50,630 nucleotides of DNA from NCBI GenBank assembly GCA_002083525.1, contig LWDM01000064.1, positions 1 through 50,630 of the forward strand, read 5' to 3'. Positions within the stretch are counted from its first letter, which is position 1. Each line of letters opens with the position of its first letter. A model generated the notes under the pieces. That model was not told the origin of the DNA, ran no database searches, and saw nothing but the letters and a program-made list of their open reading frames with translations. Both the position numbers and the translations under genes were made by a program. Shown here one piece after another: positions 41,213-49,784 of this stretch. Source of the stretch: Proteobacteria bacterium SG_bin9. Lineage in GTDB: Bacteria > Pseudomonadota > Alphaproteobacteria > Rhizobiales > Xanthobacteraceae.

Positions 41213-42418
41213 GTGCCGGAGATCACCTTGCCCAGCCTTTCCGCCACGCCGCACCCCGCGCGAACGATTTTCATCCTGTCGCTGGCGCCGACCATCGGGC
41301 TCGGCATCGCCCGCTTCGGCTATGCGCTGGTGCTGCCCGACATGCGCGACAGCTTCGCCTGGTCGTATTCGGCGGCGGGCTTCATGAACACGATCAACGC
41401 CGCCGGCTATCTGTTCGGCGCGCTGGTCACCGCGGCGCTGACGCGGCGGATCGGCCTGTTCGACACGGTGCGGGCCGGCGTCATCGCCTGCATCGTGTCG
41501 CTGGCGCTATGCGCCATTACGTCGAACTTCGGTCTCCTGAGTTTCGCGCGGCTGCTCGCGGGCGCAGGCGGTGCGTTCGGATTTATCGCCGGCGGCGCGC
41601 TTGCCGCGCACATTGCGCAAGCCAATCCGGATCGCTCCGCGTTCCTGCTCGGGCTGTATTACGGCGGCTCGGGCGTCGGCATCATCGTCTCGGGCTTGGT
41701 GGCGCCGCTGATGCTCGATGCGCTGGGTGCAGGGTCGTGGCCGAAGATCTGGGCGGCATTCGCACTGATCGGAGTGGCGCTCGGTCTCGTCCTGATCCTC
41801 AAGCGGATCGACACGCCGGCAACGCCGGATAACGGAGGCACCGCACGGATCGCGCTGCCGCAAATTACGATCTATCTCTTCGCCTACTTCTGCTTCGGCG
41901 CCGGCTACATCGCCTACATGACCTTCATGATCGCCTACGTGCGCGACGTCGGCGGCAGCGTCGCGGCGCAAAGCATCTTCTGGTGTCTAATCGGACTGGG
42001 CACGATCGTTTCGCCGTGGCTGTGGCGCGGATTGCTCGCGCGCGGAGAAAGCGGCATGGCGCTGGCCGTTCTGCTCGCGATCAACGCGATCACGGCCGGT
42101 CTGCCGTTGCTGAGCAGTTCGCCGGCGATGCTCGCCGTATCGGCCTTCGGTTTCGGCGCGGTTTTCTTTACGGTCGTCGGCGCCACCACAGCGTTCGCAC
42201 GCTTCAACTATCCGCCGGCTGCCTGGCCAAACGCGATTGCCGTGCTGGCGATCATCTTCGGCATCGGCCAGACGCTCGGTCCGATCGCGACCGGCGCGAT
42301 CAGCGACGCGCTGGGCAGCCTGTCGTCGGCGCTGACGATATCGGCGGTGACGCTGGCTGTCGGCGCGATCGCCGCCGCGTTTCAACGGCCGCTCGCGCAA
42401 TCGACCACGAACGGCTGA
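41213..42418 (+). CDS. YbfB/YjiJ family MFS transporter
   Basis: A 401-residue transporter with twelve hydrophobic helices. The first helix region APTIGLGIARFGYALVLPDM is the signature of the YbfB/YjiJ subgroup of MFS exporters. RLLAGAGGAFGFIAGG and ALTRRIGLFDTVRAG provide motif-A-like features. Substrate unknown. The GTG at 41213 has AAGGT upstream; a TTG at 41165 would add 16 basic residues. It is divergent from leuB. Confidence 0.85.
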   Translation: MPEITLPSLSATPHPARTIFILSLAPTIGLGIARFGYALVLPDMRDSFAWSYSAAGFMNTINAAGYLFGALVTAALTRRIGLFDTVRAGVIACIVSLALCAITSNFGLLSFARLLAGAGGAFGFIAGGALAAHIAQANPDRSAFLLGLYYGGSGVGIIVSGLVAPLMLDALGAGSWPKIWAAFALIGVALGLVLILKRIDTPATPDNGGTARIALPQITIYLFAYFCFGAGYIAYMTFMIAYVRDVGGSVAAQSIFWCLIGLGTIVSPWLWRGLLARGESGMALAVLLAINAITAGLPLLSSSPAMLAVSAFGFGAVFFTVVGATTAFARFNYPPAAWPNAIAVLAIIFGIGQTLGPIATGAISDALGSLSSALTISAVTLAVGAIAAAFQRPLAQSTTNG

Positions 42419-42433
42419 CGGCGTCACGCCGCG

Positions 42434-43135
42434 TCAGCCGAGCTTGTTACAGATCGTCTCGATGGCCGCCGCCGTCTCGCCGGGCTGCAGCGCCGGATGA
42501 AGATGGGTGCCGTTCAAGCGCACCACCGGCCAGCCGCGCTCCTCCGCGTTACCCGCAACCTTGTCGTAGAAGCCCGAGATCTGGACGTAACCGGCGGGGA
42601 TGTGTTTCCACGGCGCGAGATCGAGCGCGTCCTCGAACCAGCTGAATGACACGCGCGGCTGATCGCGCTCGAACGCGGCGTATGCGGCTGCGTCCTTTGC
42701 CAACTCGTCGACACCCGTCAGCGCCCGGCCCGGATGATCGCGCCACCAGTCCGACCAGATCGGCAAGCGCCCGTCTGCATCGGCGAGCGTGGCGATGAAC
42801 TTGCGGAACGTCTCCCGGCCCGGCACCGCACTGCCGCTATCCGCCGGAATCTCGCCGTCCACCATCACCAGACCGCGCACCGGCATATGCCCGGCAACCG
42901 CGGCGGCCAGTACTGTCGACAGGCTGTAGCCGACGACGAACGGCGGTTGATCGAGGGTCAGCATGCTGGCGTAAATCGACGGCAACGACCGCCACGGCGG
43001 CAACACGTCCGTCGTCGCCAGCACATCGGGCACATGTACGCGCCAGCCGGATGCGCGTAGACGCTCGGCGACGGGCGTCCAGCTCGACGCACCGACCATG
43101 GAGCCGGTGAGCAAAACGATATCGGGTGATGTCAC
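42434..43135 (-). CDS. Alpha/beta hydrolase family protein
   Basis: A protein of 233 residues (GTG at 43135; another in-frame GTG at 43201 would add 22). IVLLTGSMVGASSWTPVAERL is the first strand with an oxyanion-type turn, VVGYSLSTVLAAAVAG the nucleophile elbow (Gly-x-Ser-x-Ser), and RLNGTHLHPALQP supplies a C-terminal histidine. The pattern fits a small esterase-like hydrolase, but no substrate is indicated. It ends 15 bases after the convergent MFS gene. Confidence 0.78.
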   Translation of the reverse strand: MTSPDIVLLTGSMVGASSWTPVAERLRASGWRVHVPDVLATTDVLPPWRSLPSIYASMLTLDQPPFVVGYSLSTVLAAAVAGHMPVRGLVMVDGEIPADSGSAVPGRETFRKFIATLADADGRLPIWSDWWRDHPGRALTGVDELAKDAAAYAAFERDQPRVSFSWFEDALDLAPWKHIPAGYVQISGFYDKVAGNAEERGWPVVRLNGTHLHPALQPGETAAAIETICNKLG

Positions 43136-43226
43136 AGAAAGGCCGAGTGGATTGAGGGGACAGGATCGATCATCGATGGATGACGATCCTACCCGATCCA
43201 CATGACATCATCAAAGCGGGGGCCGC

Positions 43227-44006
43227 TTACAGCCCGCTAAAGTCGTTGTAGCCGAGGTCTTCCCAGTAGCCGCCCATGTAGTCGTTGGTGACTTCCATGC
43301 CGACCACGTACTTCGGATTCTTGAAGCCGAGCCGGGTCGGCACGCGAATCTTCATCGGATAGCCGTAGGCGCGCGGCAGAATCTGGTTGTCGAACTTGAA
43401 CGACATCTGCGTCTGCGGATGGAAGCAGGTCTGCATGTCGAGGCAGGTCGAGTAACCCTCGGCGCAGATGAAGCGCACGTACTTCGCGCGCGTGTCCGCG
43501 CCGACCAGTTTCAGGAAATCGCCGAGCTTCGGTCCAGTCCAGCTGCCGACCGCGCTCCAGCCTTCCACGCAGATGTGCCGCGTGACCTGCTTGAACTCCG
43601 GCAGCTTGTAGAGCTCTTCCAATACCCACGGCTTCTGGTCGCGGATCAGGCCGGAGAGTTCGAGCTTGTACTCCTCGGCTTTCACATCCGGCGCCTCGTC
43701 CAGCGAATAATACGCGTTGAACGGGAACGGCCGCATGATGAAGTTTTCCGGATAGGTCTGCGCCAGCTTGTTCGGATCGAACAGGCGCGCCTGCACCGCA
43801 TCGTTAAACTTCGAAATCTGCTTCAGCACGTTCTCGGCGCTGGAGCTGTCGAGCACATCGCAGCCGGTGAGCAGCGTCAGTGCGCCGAGGCTCGCGCCGC
43901 CGGTGAGGAAGCGGCGGCGGGCGGGATCGGGCAACAGCTTTGCCGCATCCTTGACCAGCAAGTTCTGATCGACGCCAGGAATGATCTTCGCGGGCTTGCG
44001 CTTCAT
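43227..44006 (-). CDS. Tat-exported molybdopterin-dependent oxidoreductase (sulfite oxidase/MsrP-like fold)
   Basis: A 259-residue protein with a twin-arginine-type signal (PARRRFLTGGASLGAL, about 28-43) and a lipobox-like cysteine (LLTGCD). The molybdenum-pterin domain has the ligand cysteine in RHICVEGWSAVGSW and later LPRAYGYPMKIRVPTRLGFK. It resembles MsrP/YedY, which is anchored electrically by a heme b membrane protein. Here the next gene on the strand encodes a cytochrome b561-like protein, the likely electron donor. The reaction (sulfoxide or other reduction, or sulfite-type oxidation) cannot be read from sequence alone. Confidence 0.87.
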   Translation of the reverse strand: MKRKPAKIIPGVDQNLLVKDAAKLLPDPARRRFLTGGASLGALTLLTGCDVLDSSSAENVLKQISKFNDAVQARLFDPNKLAQTYPENFIMRPFPFNAYYSLDEAPDVKAEEYKLELSGLIRDQKPWVLEELYKLPEFKQVTRHICVEGWSAVGSWTGPKLGDFLKLVGADTRAKYVRFICAEGYSTCLDMQTCFHPQTQMSFKFDNQILPRAYGYPMKIRVPTRLGFKNPKYVVGMEVTNDYMGGYWEDLGYNDFSGL

Positions 44007-44029
44007 CCTACCCTCCTACAATTTTTATG

Positions 44030-44078
44030 GCGCATGATCTTGTCCGAAAACCGGAATCCACTTTTCGGGATCATGCGC
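44030..44078. repeat. Palindromic repeat, GCGCATGATC family
   Basis: GCGCATGATC (44030-44039) and GATCATGCGC (44069-44078) pair perfectly. The inner part (TTGTCCGAAAACCGGAATCC then ACTTTTCGG) is the arrangement I know from a very common Rhizobiales intergenic repeat. The last base belongs to the stop codon of the cytochrome b561 gene. Confidence 0.82.
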
Positions 44079-44719
44079 TAGCGACCGAGGATCATGGCGC
44101 GCAGGCTCTTCGGAACGAGCACCGCAAGCACCACGTGAATGACAAGGAAACCAACGATCGCGGCCATCGCACCGAAGTGCCAGACGCGCGCGGTGTTGAA
44201 ACCGCCGAAGATGTTCGTCAGCCAGGAGAGCTGCACCGGCTTCCAGATCGACAGACCCGACAGAACGACAACGATGCCGGCGAGAATGACGCCGAGATAG
44301 AGCAGCTTCTGTACATTGTTGTACTTCGACAGGTCCTCATGCGAGAGCTTGCCGGTGAGCGCATCCTTGGTGTCGGTGAGCAAACCGACCGGCGAAATCG
44401 GCAGCATCTTCTTGCGGAAGCGGCCGGTGAGCAGGCCGACGATGATGTAGAGGAGGCCGTTCACCATCAGAAGCCACATGGCTGCGAAGTGCCAGAGCAG
44501 CGCGCCGCCGAGCCAGCCGCCGAGCGTGATCGCCGACGGGAAGGTGAAGCTGAAAATCGGATAGGCGTTGTAGATCTGCCAGCCCGACATGATCATCATG
44601 ATCATCGCGACTGCATTGATCCAGTGCATGATGCGGACCCACACCGGCTGCAGCACCTTCGCCTTCGCTCCGGCTGCAACAACCTCTTCCGCCTTATGAT
44701 CTGCTGCGAGACTGGACAT
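44078..44719 (-). CDS. Cytochrome b561-like membrane protein, partner of the molybdoenzyme
   Basis: A 213-residue protein with four or five membrane helices. Heme-ligand candidates are His in VRIMHWINAVAM, in LLWHFAAMWLL, in ARVWHFGAMAA and in LVIHVVLAVL, which is the prokaryotic cytochrome b561/hydrogenase-type b pattern. It lies directly upstream of the molybdoenzyme gene on the same strand (72 bases, including the repeat) and would feed quinol electrons to it. The ATG at 44719 has GGAG upstream. Confidence 0.87.
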   Translation of the reverse strand: MSSLAADHKAEEVVAAGAKAKVLQPVWVRIMHWINAVAMIMMIMSGWQIYNAYPIFSFTFPSAITLGGWLGGALLWHFAAMWLLMVNGLLYIIVGLLTGRFRKKMLPISPVGLLTDTKDALTGKLSHEDLSKYNNVQKLLYLGVILAGIVVVLSGLSIWKPVQLSWLTNIFGGFNTARVWHFGAMAAIVGFLVIHVVLAVLVPKSLRAMILGR

Positions 44720-44952
44720 ATTCCGCTCCCATCGCATGTGCGTTTGTACCACTGGATACGGCCCGGAATTAGCGATGTTTCGCCCGCGCCCGGCCGCAAA
44801 AATAAATCTTCGTTGTGAAACTTTCGATGCATGGGCCTATGCTTCACAGCTATCGGCCGCTCGAAATAGAACGGGCCGGATTGCTCCGGCCCGCATCGCA
44901 TTGGAGAACGTCAGTCAGGCTGCCGTAATGGCGACCTGCGCGACGCGATCGT

Positions 44953-45510
44953 TCAGCCCGGGAGCAGAACGGTGTCGACGACGTGGATCACGCCGTTCGA
45001 CTGGTTGACGTCCGGAATGGTCACTTCCGACTTGCCGCCCTTGGCGTCGGTGATGGTAACCTTGCCGCCGGCAACGCCGACGGAAAGTTCTTCACCGGCA
45101 ACGGTCTTGAGCTTCTGACCGTCCTTGAGCTGCGCCGCGTTCAGACGGCCCGCAACGACGTGATAGGTCAGGATCTTGGTGAGGGTCGCCTTGTTCTCAG
45201 GCTTCACCAGCGTGTCGACGGTGCCGGCCGGCAGCTTGCCGAATGCGGCGTTCGTCGGCGCGAACACGGTGAACGGGCCCTTACCCTGCAGCGTCTCGAC
45301 GAGGCCAGCGGCCTTCACGGCGGCGACCAGCGTGGTGTGATCCTTCGAGTTCACGGCGTTCTCGATGATGTTCTTCGACGGGAACATCGGCGCGCCACCG
45401 ACCTGAACGGTCTTCTCAGCCGGCGCCATCTTGTCCTGCGCGATCGACGGAGCAGCGAAGGCGATCGCAGCGACAGCTGCGGCAGTGAGCAATGCAATAC
45501 GTTTCGACAT
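44953..45510 (-). CDS. Secreted fasciclin domain protein
   Basis: A 185-residue protein: signal peptide (about 1-25, ending SIAQ) and a single FAS1 domain (about 45-184). The H1 motif is FTVFAPTNAAFGKLP, TYHVVAGRL is the conserved YH region, and the end NGVIHVVDTVLLPG is the H2 motif. FAS1 proteins mediate adhesion or periplasmic protein contacts. It lies upstream of the cytochrome b561 and molybdoenzyme genes on the same strand but with a gap of 230 bases, so co-regulation is possible rather than evident. A long inverted repeat lies in its upstream region. Confidence 0.9.
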   Translation of the reverse strand: MSKRIALLTAAAVAAIAFAAPSIAQDKMAPAEKTVQVGGAPMFPSKNIIENAVNSKDHTTLVAAVKAAGLVETLQGKGPFTVFAPTNAAFGKLPAGTVDTLVKPENKATLTKILTYHVVAGRLNAAQLKDGQKLKTVAGEELSVGVAGGKVTITDAKGGKSEVTIPDVNQSNGVIHVVDTVLLPG

Positions 45511-45826
45511 CTTGAAGTCTCCCGATGTGCGTGATTGAGCAGCGACGTGCCGCTCGTGATTGAACTTGATCAACGACATCGAGAGTGAGGGGCATCCTGC
45601 GATGTCGTTGAGCGCAGTTACGCCGCCTCGCAAACCGGGTTTCGGGAAAAATCAGTATTCGGGTACGAAACTTTTTTGACATCGATGCGTGTGATGCATT
45701 GCGCCGATGACACCGCGCTTCACATCGGACGGTGCAAACACACCGCCTACGCTTTTCTCAATCACATTCGCTTAAAACATGATGCGATAAGTGACACGCA
45801 TGATGCACGCATCACGCGGCCATTCG
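45511..45826 (-). promoter_or_regulatory. Fasciclin upstream region with 12-bp inverted repeat
   Basis: About 316 bases without a gene. TCAACGACATCG (45570-45581) and CGATGTCGTTGA (45600-45611) are perfectly complementary with an 18-base spacer, about 60-100 bases upstream of the fasciclin start. Upstream of it on the minus strand GAAACC (45638-45643) and CGTAAC (45618-45623) are spaced like an ECF sigma promoter; that reading is tentative. Confidence 0.4.
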
Positions 45827-46585
45827 TCAGGGCGCATTCTCGAGTTGCAGAAAACTGCGGTTCCATGTCGGCGAGATGAGAATTTCGTTGACGCACACAT
45901 GCGGCGGCATGCTGGCGACGAATGCGATGGTGCGGCCGAGATCGTCTGGCTGCAGCATGCGCGCCATATCCGCATCGCTCGGCGGCACCGGACGCAGCTT
46001 CATGATCGGCGTCGCGACTTCGCCCGGGGATAGGCAACATGCGCGCAAGCCGTTCTTGAATTCGTCCATGTTGAACGAATGCGTCAGCGCCAGCACCGCA
46101 TGCTTCGACGCGGTGTAGGCGGGGCCTGTCATCTTCGAGACGATGCGTCCCGCCCATGACGCGACATTGATGATGACGCCGTTCTTCTGCGCGCGCATCG
46201 CCGGCAGCACGGCGCGGATGCAGTACATCAGGCCGTTGAGGTTGATGTTGATCACCTTGTCGAAGCCGTCGTTGTCGACATCGGTCCAGCTGCGCTTCGG
46301 CACGTTGAGACCGGCGCTGTTGACCAGGCAGTCGATCCGGCCGTGCTTGGCGAGAATGGCTTTCGCGGCCGCATCGACGTCGGCGGCGTTCGACACGTCG
46401 AGGACGATCGCCTCGGCCTTGCCGACACGGGCGCTGATGGTCGCAGCCGCCTCCTCCGCCACATCCTTGCGGCGGCCGGAAACGATGACTGTCCAGCCGT
46501 CGGCCGCCAGCGCCTGCGCCCCCGCCAGGCCGATGCCGGTGCCGCCACCGGTCACCCACGCCACACGCTTACTGCCACTGTTCAT
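45827..46585 (-). CDS. Short-chain dehydrogenase/reductase
   Basis: A 252-residue classical SDR: cofactor motif VTGGGTGIGLAGAQALA (about 11-27), SGRRKD after the second strand suggesting NADP(H), NSAG in CLVNSAGLNVP, catalytic Ser and Tyr-x-x-x-Lys in INVASWAGRIV and GPAYTASKHAVLAL. The C-terminus (SPTWNRSFLQLENAP) is unusual for FabG-type proteins. The ATG at 46585 follows GGAGG. It is divergent from matB with about 120 bases between; whether the two act together is unknown. Confidence 0.9.
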   Translation of the reverse strand: MNSGSKRVAWVTGGGTGIGLAGAQALAADGWTVIVSGRRKDVAEEAAATISARVGKAEAIVLDVSNAADVDAAAKAILAKHGRIDCLVNSAGLNVPKRSWTDVDNDGFDKVININLNGLMYCIRAVLPAMRAQKNGVIINVASWAGRIVSKMTGPAYTASKHAVLALTHSFNMDEFKNGLRACCLSPGEVATPIMKLRPVPPSDADMARMLQPDDLGRTIAFVASMPPHVCVNEILISPTWNRSFLQLENAP

Positions 46586-46704
46586 TTTTGCGCCTCCCCT
46601 TGCCCCTTTCAAAAGTTGCCCTGTAAAGGGGGTTGTTGCTATTGGACCCCGCCGGACGGCAGTTCCGCCGTCCCGCAGTCGTCGCTTAATCGCCGGATGT
46701 TTGC

Positions 46705-48231
46705 ATGAACGCTGCCGCCAACGCGAATCTGTTCTCCCGCCTGTTCGACAATCTGTCCGACCCGGCCAAAACCGCGATCGAGACCGGCGACGGCGCGCAC
46801 ATCTCCTATGGCGACCTCGTCAAGCGATCCGGACAGGTAGCGAACCATCTGGTCGCGCGCGGCGTCAAGCCGGGCGACCGGGTCGCCGTGCAGGTTGAAA
46901 AATCGGTCGAGGCGCTGGTGCTGTACCTCGCCGTGGTCCGGGCCGGCGCAGTGTTCCTGCCACTCAACACCGCCTACACGCTCAACGAGCTCGACTACTT
47001 CATCGGCGACGCCGAGCCATCACTGGTGGTGTGCGATCCGGCGAAGGCCGAGGGCCTGCGGGCGATCGCGGCCAAGGTCGGCGCCAGGATCGATACGCTC
47101 GACAGCCACGGCAAGGGCTCGCTGACCGATGGCGCGGCCAAGGCCTCGTCCGATTTCCAGACGGTGGCGCGCGCAAATGACGATCTCGCCGCCATCCTTT
47201 ATACGTCGGGCACCACCGGCCGCTCCAAGGGCGCGATGCTGACGCACGACAATCTCGCATCGAATTCGGAGACGCTGGTCGGCTACTGGCGCTTCACGCC
47301 GAACGACATCCTGATCCACGCGCTGCCGATCTACCACACGCACGGACTGTTCGTGGCGTCGAACGTCACGCTGTTCGCGCGCGCGACCATGATCTTCCTC
47401 AACAAGTTCGATCCGGAGCAGGTGATCGGACTGATGGCGCGCGCGACCGCACTGATGGGCGTTCCGACGTTCTACACGCGGCTCCTGCAGAACCCGAAGC
47501 TGAGCAAGGACACGACCAAGCATATGCGGCTGTTCGTGTCGGGCTCGGCGCCGCTGCTCGCCGATACGCATCGCGAGTGGTCGGCGCGCACCGGCCACGC
47601 TGTGCTCGAGCGTTACGGCATGACCGAAACCAACATGAATACGTCGAACCCGTATGACGGCGATCGCGTGCCCGGCGCGGTCGGCTTCCCGCTGCCCGGC
47701 GTCAGCGTCCGCGTCACCGATCCGGAGAGTGGCACGCCGCTCAAGTTCGGCGATATCGGCATGATCGAAGTGAAGGGACCGAACGTCTTCAAGGGCTACT
47801 GGCGCATGCCGGAGAAGACCGCGGCCGAATTCCGCGAGGACGGCTTCTTCATCACCGGCGATCTCGGCAAGATCGACGACAAAGGCTACGTGCACATCGT
47901 CGGCCGCGGCAAGGACCTCGTGATTTCCGGCGGTTTCAACGTCTATCCGAAGGAAGTGGAGAGCGAGATCGACGCCATGCCGGGCGTGGTCGAAAGCGCC
48001 GTGATCGGCGTGCCGCATGCGGATTTCGGCGAGGGCGTCACCGCTGTGGTCGTCACCGACAAGAAGACGGCGCTCGATGAAGCGGGCGTGCTAAAGGCAC
48101 TCGACGGACGCCTCGCCAAATTCAAGATGCCGAAACGCGTGCTCTTCGTCGACGATCTGCCGCGCAATGCCATGGGCAAGGTGCAGAAGAACGTGCTACG
48201 CGATCAGTACACGTCGCTTTACAAGAAGTAG
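46705..48231 (+). CDS. matB: Malonyl-CoA synthetase (acyl-CoA synthetase family)
   Basis: A 508-residue AMP-forming ligase: P-loop ILYTSGTTGRSKGAMLTHDN (about 168-187), A5 motif ERYGMTETNMNT, A7 region FFITGDLGKID, hinge GRGKDLVISGGFNVYPKE and catalytic lysine in NAMGKVQKN near the C-terminus. The sequence follows the Rhodopseudomonas palustris malonyl-CoA synthetase as I remember it, including YWRFTPNDILIHALPIYHTHG. It activates malonate (or methylmalonate) to the CoA thioester. There is no malonyl-CoA decarboxylase or GntR gene adjacent, unlike the rhizobial matABC cluster. Protein acetylation at the NAMGK lysine is known for the Rhodopseudomonas enzyme. Confidence 0.9.
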   Translation: MNAAANANLFSRLFDNLSDPAKTAIETGDGAHISYGDLVKRSGQVANHLVARGVKPGDRVAVQVEKSVEALVLYLAVVRAGAVFLPLNTAYTLNELDYFIGDAEPSLVVCDPAKAEGLRAIAAKVGARIDTLDSHGKGSLTDGAAKASSDFQTVARANDDLAAILYTSGTTGRSKGAMLTHDNLASNSETLVGYWRFTPNDILIHALPIYHTHGLFVASNVTLFARATMIFLNKFDPEQVIGLMARATALMGVPTFYTRLLQNPKLSKDTTKHMRLFVSGSAPLLADTHREWSARTGHAVLERYGMTETNMNTSNPYDGDRVPGAVGFPLPGVSVRVTDPESGTPLKFGDIGMIEVKGPNVFKGYWRMPEKTAAEFREDGFFITGDLGKIDDKGYVHIVGRGKDLVISGGFNVYPKEVESEIDAMPGVVESAVIGVPHADFGEGVTAVVVTDKKTALDEAGVLKALDGRLAKFKMPKRVLFVDDLPRNAMGKVQKNVLRDQYTSLYKK

Positions 48232-48249
48232 GCTCTACAAGAAATAGCG

Positions 48250-49116
48250 CTACGCGCCGCTCCCCGGCAGCAGGCTGATGACGAAGCGGATGCAGACGCT
48301 CATCAGATAGAGGCCGAAGGCGACTTCCAGCTGCCGCTTCGACAGCTTGTGCGCGAGCCTCACGCCGAGCGGCGCGAACAGCATGCCGGCCGGAATCATC
48401 AGCGCCGCACCGATCAGCGACACATAACCCAGCGTCAGCGGCGGCTGCAGTGCCGCCACCTCGGGAAAGCGCGCGGCCGCGGGCCAGCCGGCGTAAATGT
48501 ACCCGAGCGCACCGGGAATCGAGATCAATACGGCAAGGCCGGACGACGTGCCGACCGCCTGATGGATCGGCCGGCCATAGAACGTCATCACCAGATTCGA
48601 AAACAATCCGCCGCCGATTCCCATCAGCGTCGAAATCAAGCCGATGAAGACGCCATAGAGCTTCATGCCGACGCCTTGCGGCATCTCATCGCCGAGTTTC
48701 CACGTCTCGCGGCTGAGCAGAAGTCGCAGCGACGCCGCGCCGGAAATGATGACGAACACAATCTTGAAGAAGCGCTCCGGCGCGACACGCGCGATCAGCG
48801 CGCCGATGATGACGCCGACGATCACCGGCACGATCCATTTGCGCAGGATGTCCATGTCGACGCTGCCGCGCGCCCGATGCGCGCGCCACGAACTGATCGA
48901 GGTGGGGATGATGATCGCAAGCGACGTGCCGATGCAGAGCGGCATCCGCACCTCGAGCGGCACGCCGACCAGGCGAAAGCACTCGTAGAGCACGGGCACG
49001 AGGATCGCGCCGCCGCCGATGCCGAACACGCCCGCCAGCAGCCCGGCGAGGCCGCCGGCCGCAACCAGAAGAAACGCAATTTCAATCAGCTGCGTGGATG
49101 TGATGCCGGCGATCAA
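48250..49116 (-). CDS. TauE/SafE family sulfite/anion exporter
   Basis: A 288-residue membrane protein with about eight helices and two copies of the family's Gly-rich repeat, AGVFGIGGGAILVPVL and STLMGIGGGLFSNLVM. Relatives export sulfite, sulfoacetate or other organosulfonates. The TTG at 49116 with AGGAA upstream fits best, since it opens directly into the first helix; an upstream GTG/ATG would add a polar leader. It is convergent with matB, 18 bases apart. A symmetrical TGGTATACCA site lies just upstream. Confidence 0.85.
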   Translation of the reverse strand: MIAGITSTQLIEIAFLLVAAGGLAGLLAGVFGIGGGAILVPVLYECFRLVGVPLEVRMPLCIGTSLAIIIPTSISSWRAHRARGSVDMDILRKWIVPVIVGVIIGALIARVAPERFFKIVFVIISGAASLRLLLSRETWKLGDEMPQGVGMKLYGVFIGLISTLMGIGGGLFSNLVMTFYGRPIHQAVGTSSGLAVLISIPGALGYIYAGWPAAARFPEVAALQPPLTLGYVSLIGAALMIPAGMLFAPLGVRLAHKLSKRQLEVAFGLYLMSVCIRFVISLLPGSGA

Positions 49117-49137
49117 ACGGAAATTCCTGCTGGTAGT

Positions 49138-49147
49138 TGGTATACCA
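49138..49147 (-). promoter_or_regulatory. Candidate GntR-type operator upstream of the TauE gene
   Basis: TGGTATACCA is a perfect 10-bp palindrome about 22 bases upstream of the TTG start; half-sites CTGGT are repeated nearby at 49130-49134. Many FCD-type GntR regulators bind sites of this form. No GntR gene is in the window. Confidence 0.35.
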
Positions 49148-49315
49148 GCAATTGGCGACTGGTTGCCTGCTGTTGCAGCAATGCAGGCACGCAATCAAGT
49201 CAGTGCGTGGCGGCGGCGGAAACACGTTAAACATCGCCTGCGATGGCTTTGAGCCATCGTGAAGAAGATATGAATGACGGTTCGCCAGCAGCGCATTTCG
49301 GCGTTGCACGCCATG

Positions 49316-49344
49316 TTGTCACTTCGTAAATAGAACTTCTCTAA
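49316..49344 (+). promoter_or_regulatory. Candidate sdh operon promoter
   Basis: TTGTCA (49316-49321), 17 bases, CTCTAA (49339-49344), in the AT-richer stretch about 50 bases before the sdhC start. Confidence 0.35.
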
Positions 49345-49394
49345 CGCAAGCTTTCAACGCCGGGTTCACACGGCCGCAACCTGCAAAGACCTTC

Positions 49395-49784
49395 ATGATT
49401 GAACGCCCGCTTTCGCCGCATATTCAGTCCTATCGATGGACGCTGACGATGGCGATGTCGATCTTTCATCGCGGCACCGGCATCGCTCTTTATTTCGGCA
49501 CACTGCTGATGGCGTGGTGGCTGATTGCGACCGCCTCCGGTCCTGCGAACTACGCCGTGCTGCAGGGGTTTCTTGGCACATGGTTCGGCAAGTTCGTCGT
49601 CTTCGGCTACACTTGGGCGCTGATGCATCACCTGATGAGCGGCATCCGCCATCTGGTGTGGGACCTCGGCTACGGCTTCGGCAAGCAGGAGCGTGAGTGG
49701 CTGACGGCCGCGGCGCTGATCGCCGGCATCGTCGCCACCTTGCTGCTCTGGGTTGCTGCCTATGTCTTTGGAGGCGGACGATGA
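49395..49784 (+). CDS. sdhC: Succinate dehydrogenase cytochrome b556 subunit
   Basis: A 129-residue membrane subunit anchoring succinate dehydrogenase (complex II). RPLSPHIQSYRWTLTMAMSI matches the SdhC N-terminus, FHRGTG holds the quinone-site Ser/His/Arg region, and HHLMSGIRHLVWD supplies the heme b histidine. Three hydrophobic helices are visible. It is the first gene of sdhCDA; its stop overlaps the sdhD start by four bases. Confidence 0.94.
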   Translation: MIERPLSPHIQSYRWTLTMAMSIFHRGTGIALYFGTLLMAWWLIATASGPANYAVLQGFLGTWFGKFVVFGYTWALMHHLMSGIRHLVWDLGYGFGKQEREWLTAAALIAGIVATLLLWVAAYVFGGGR

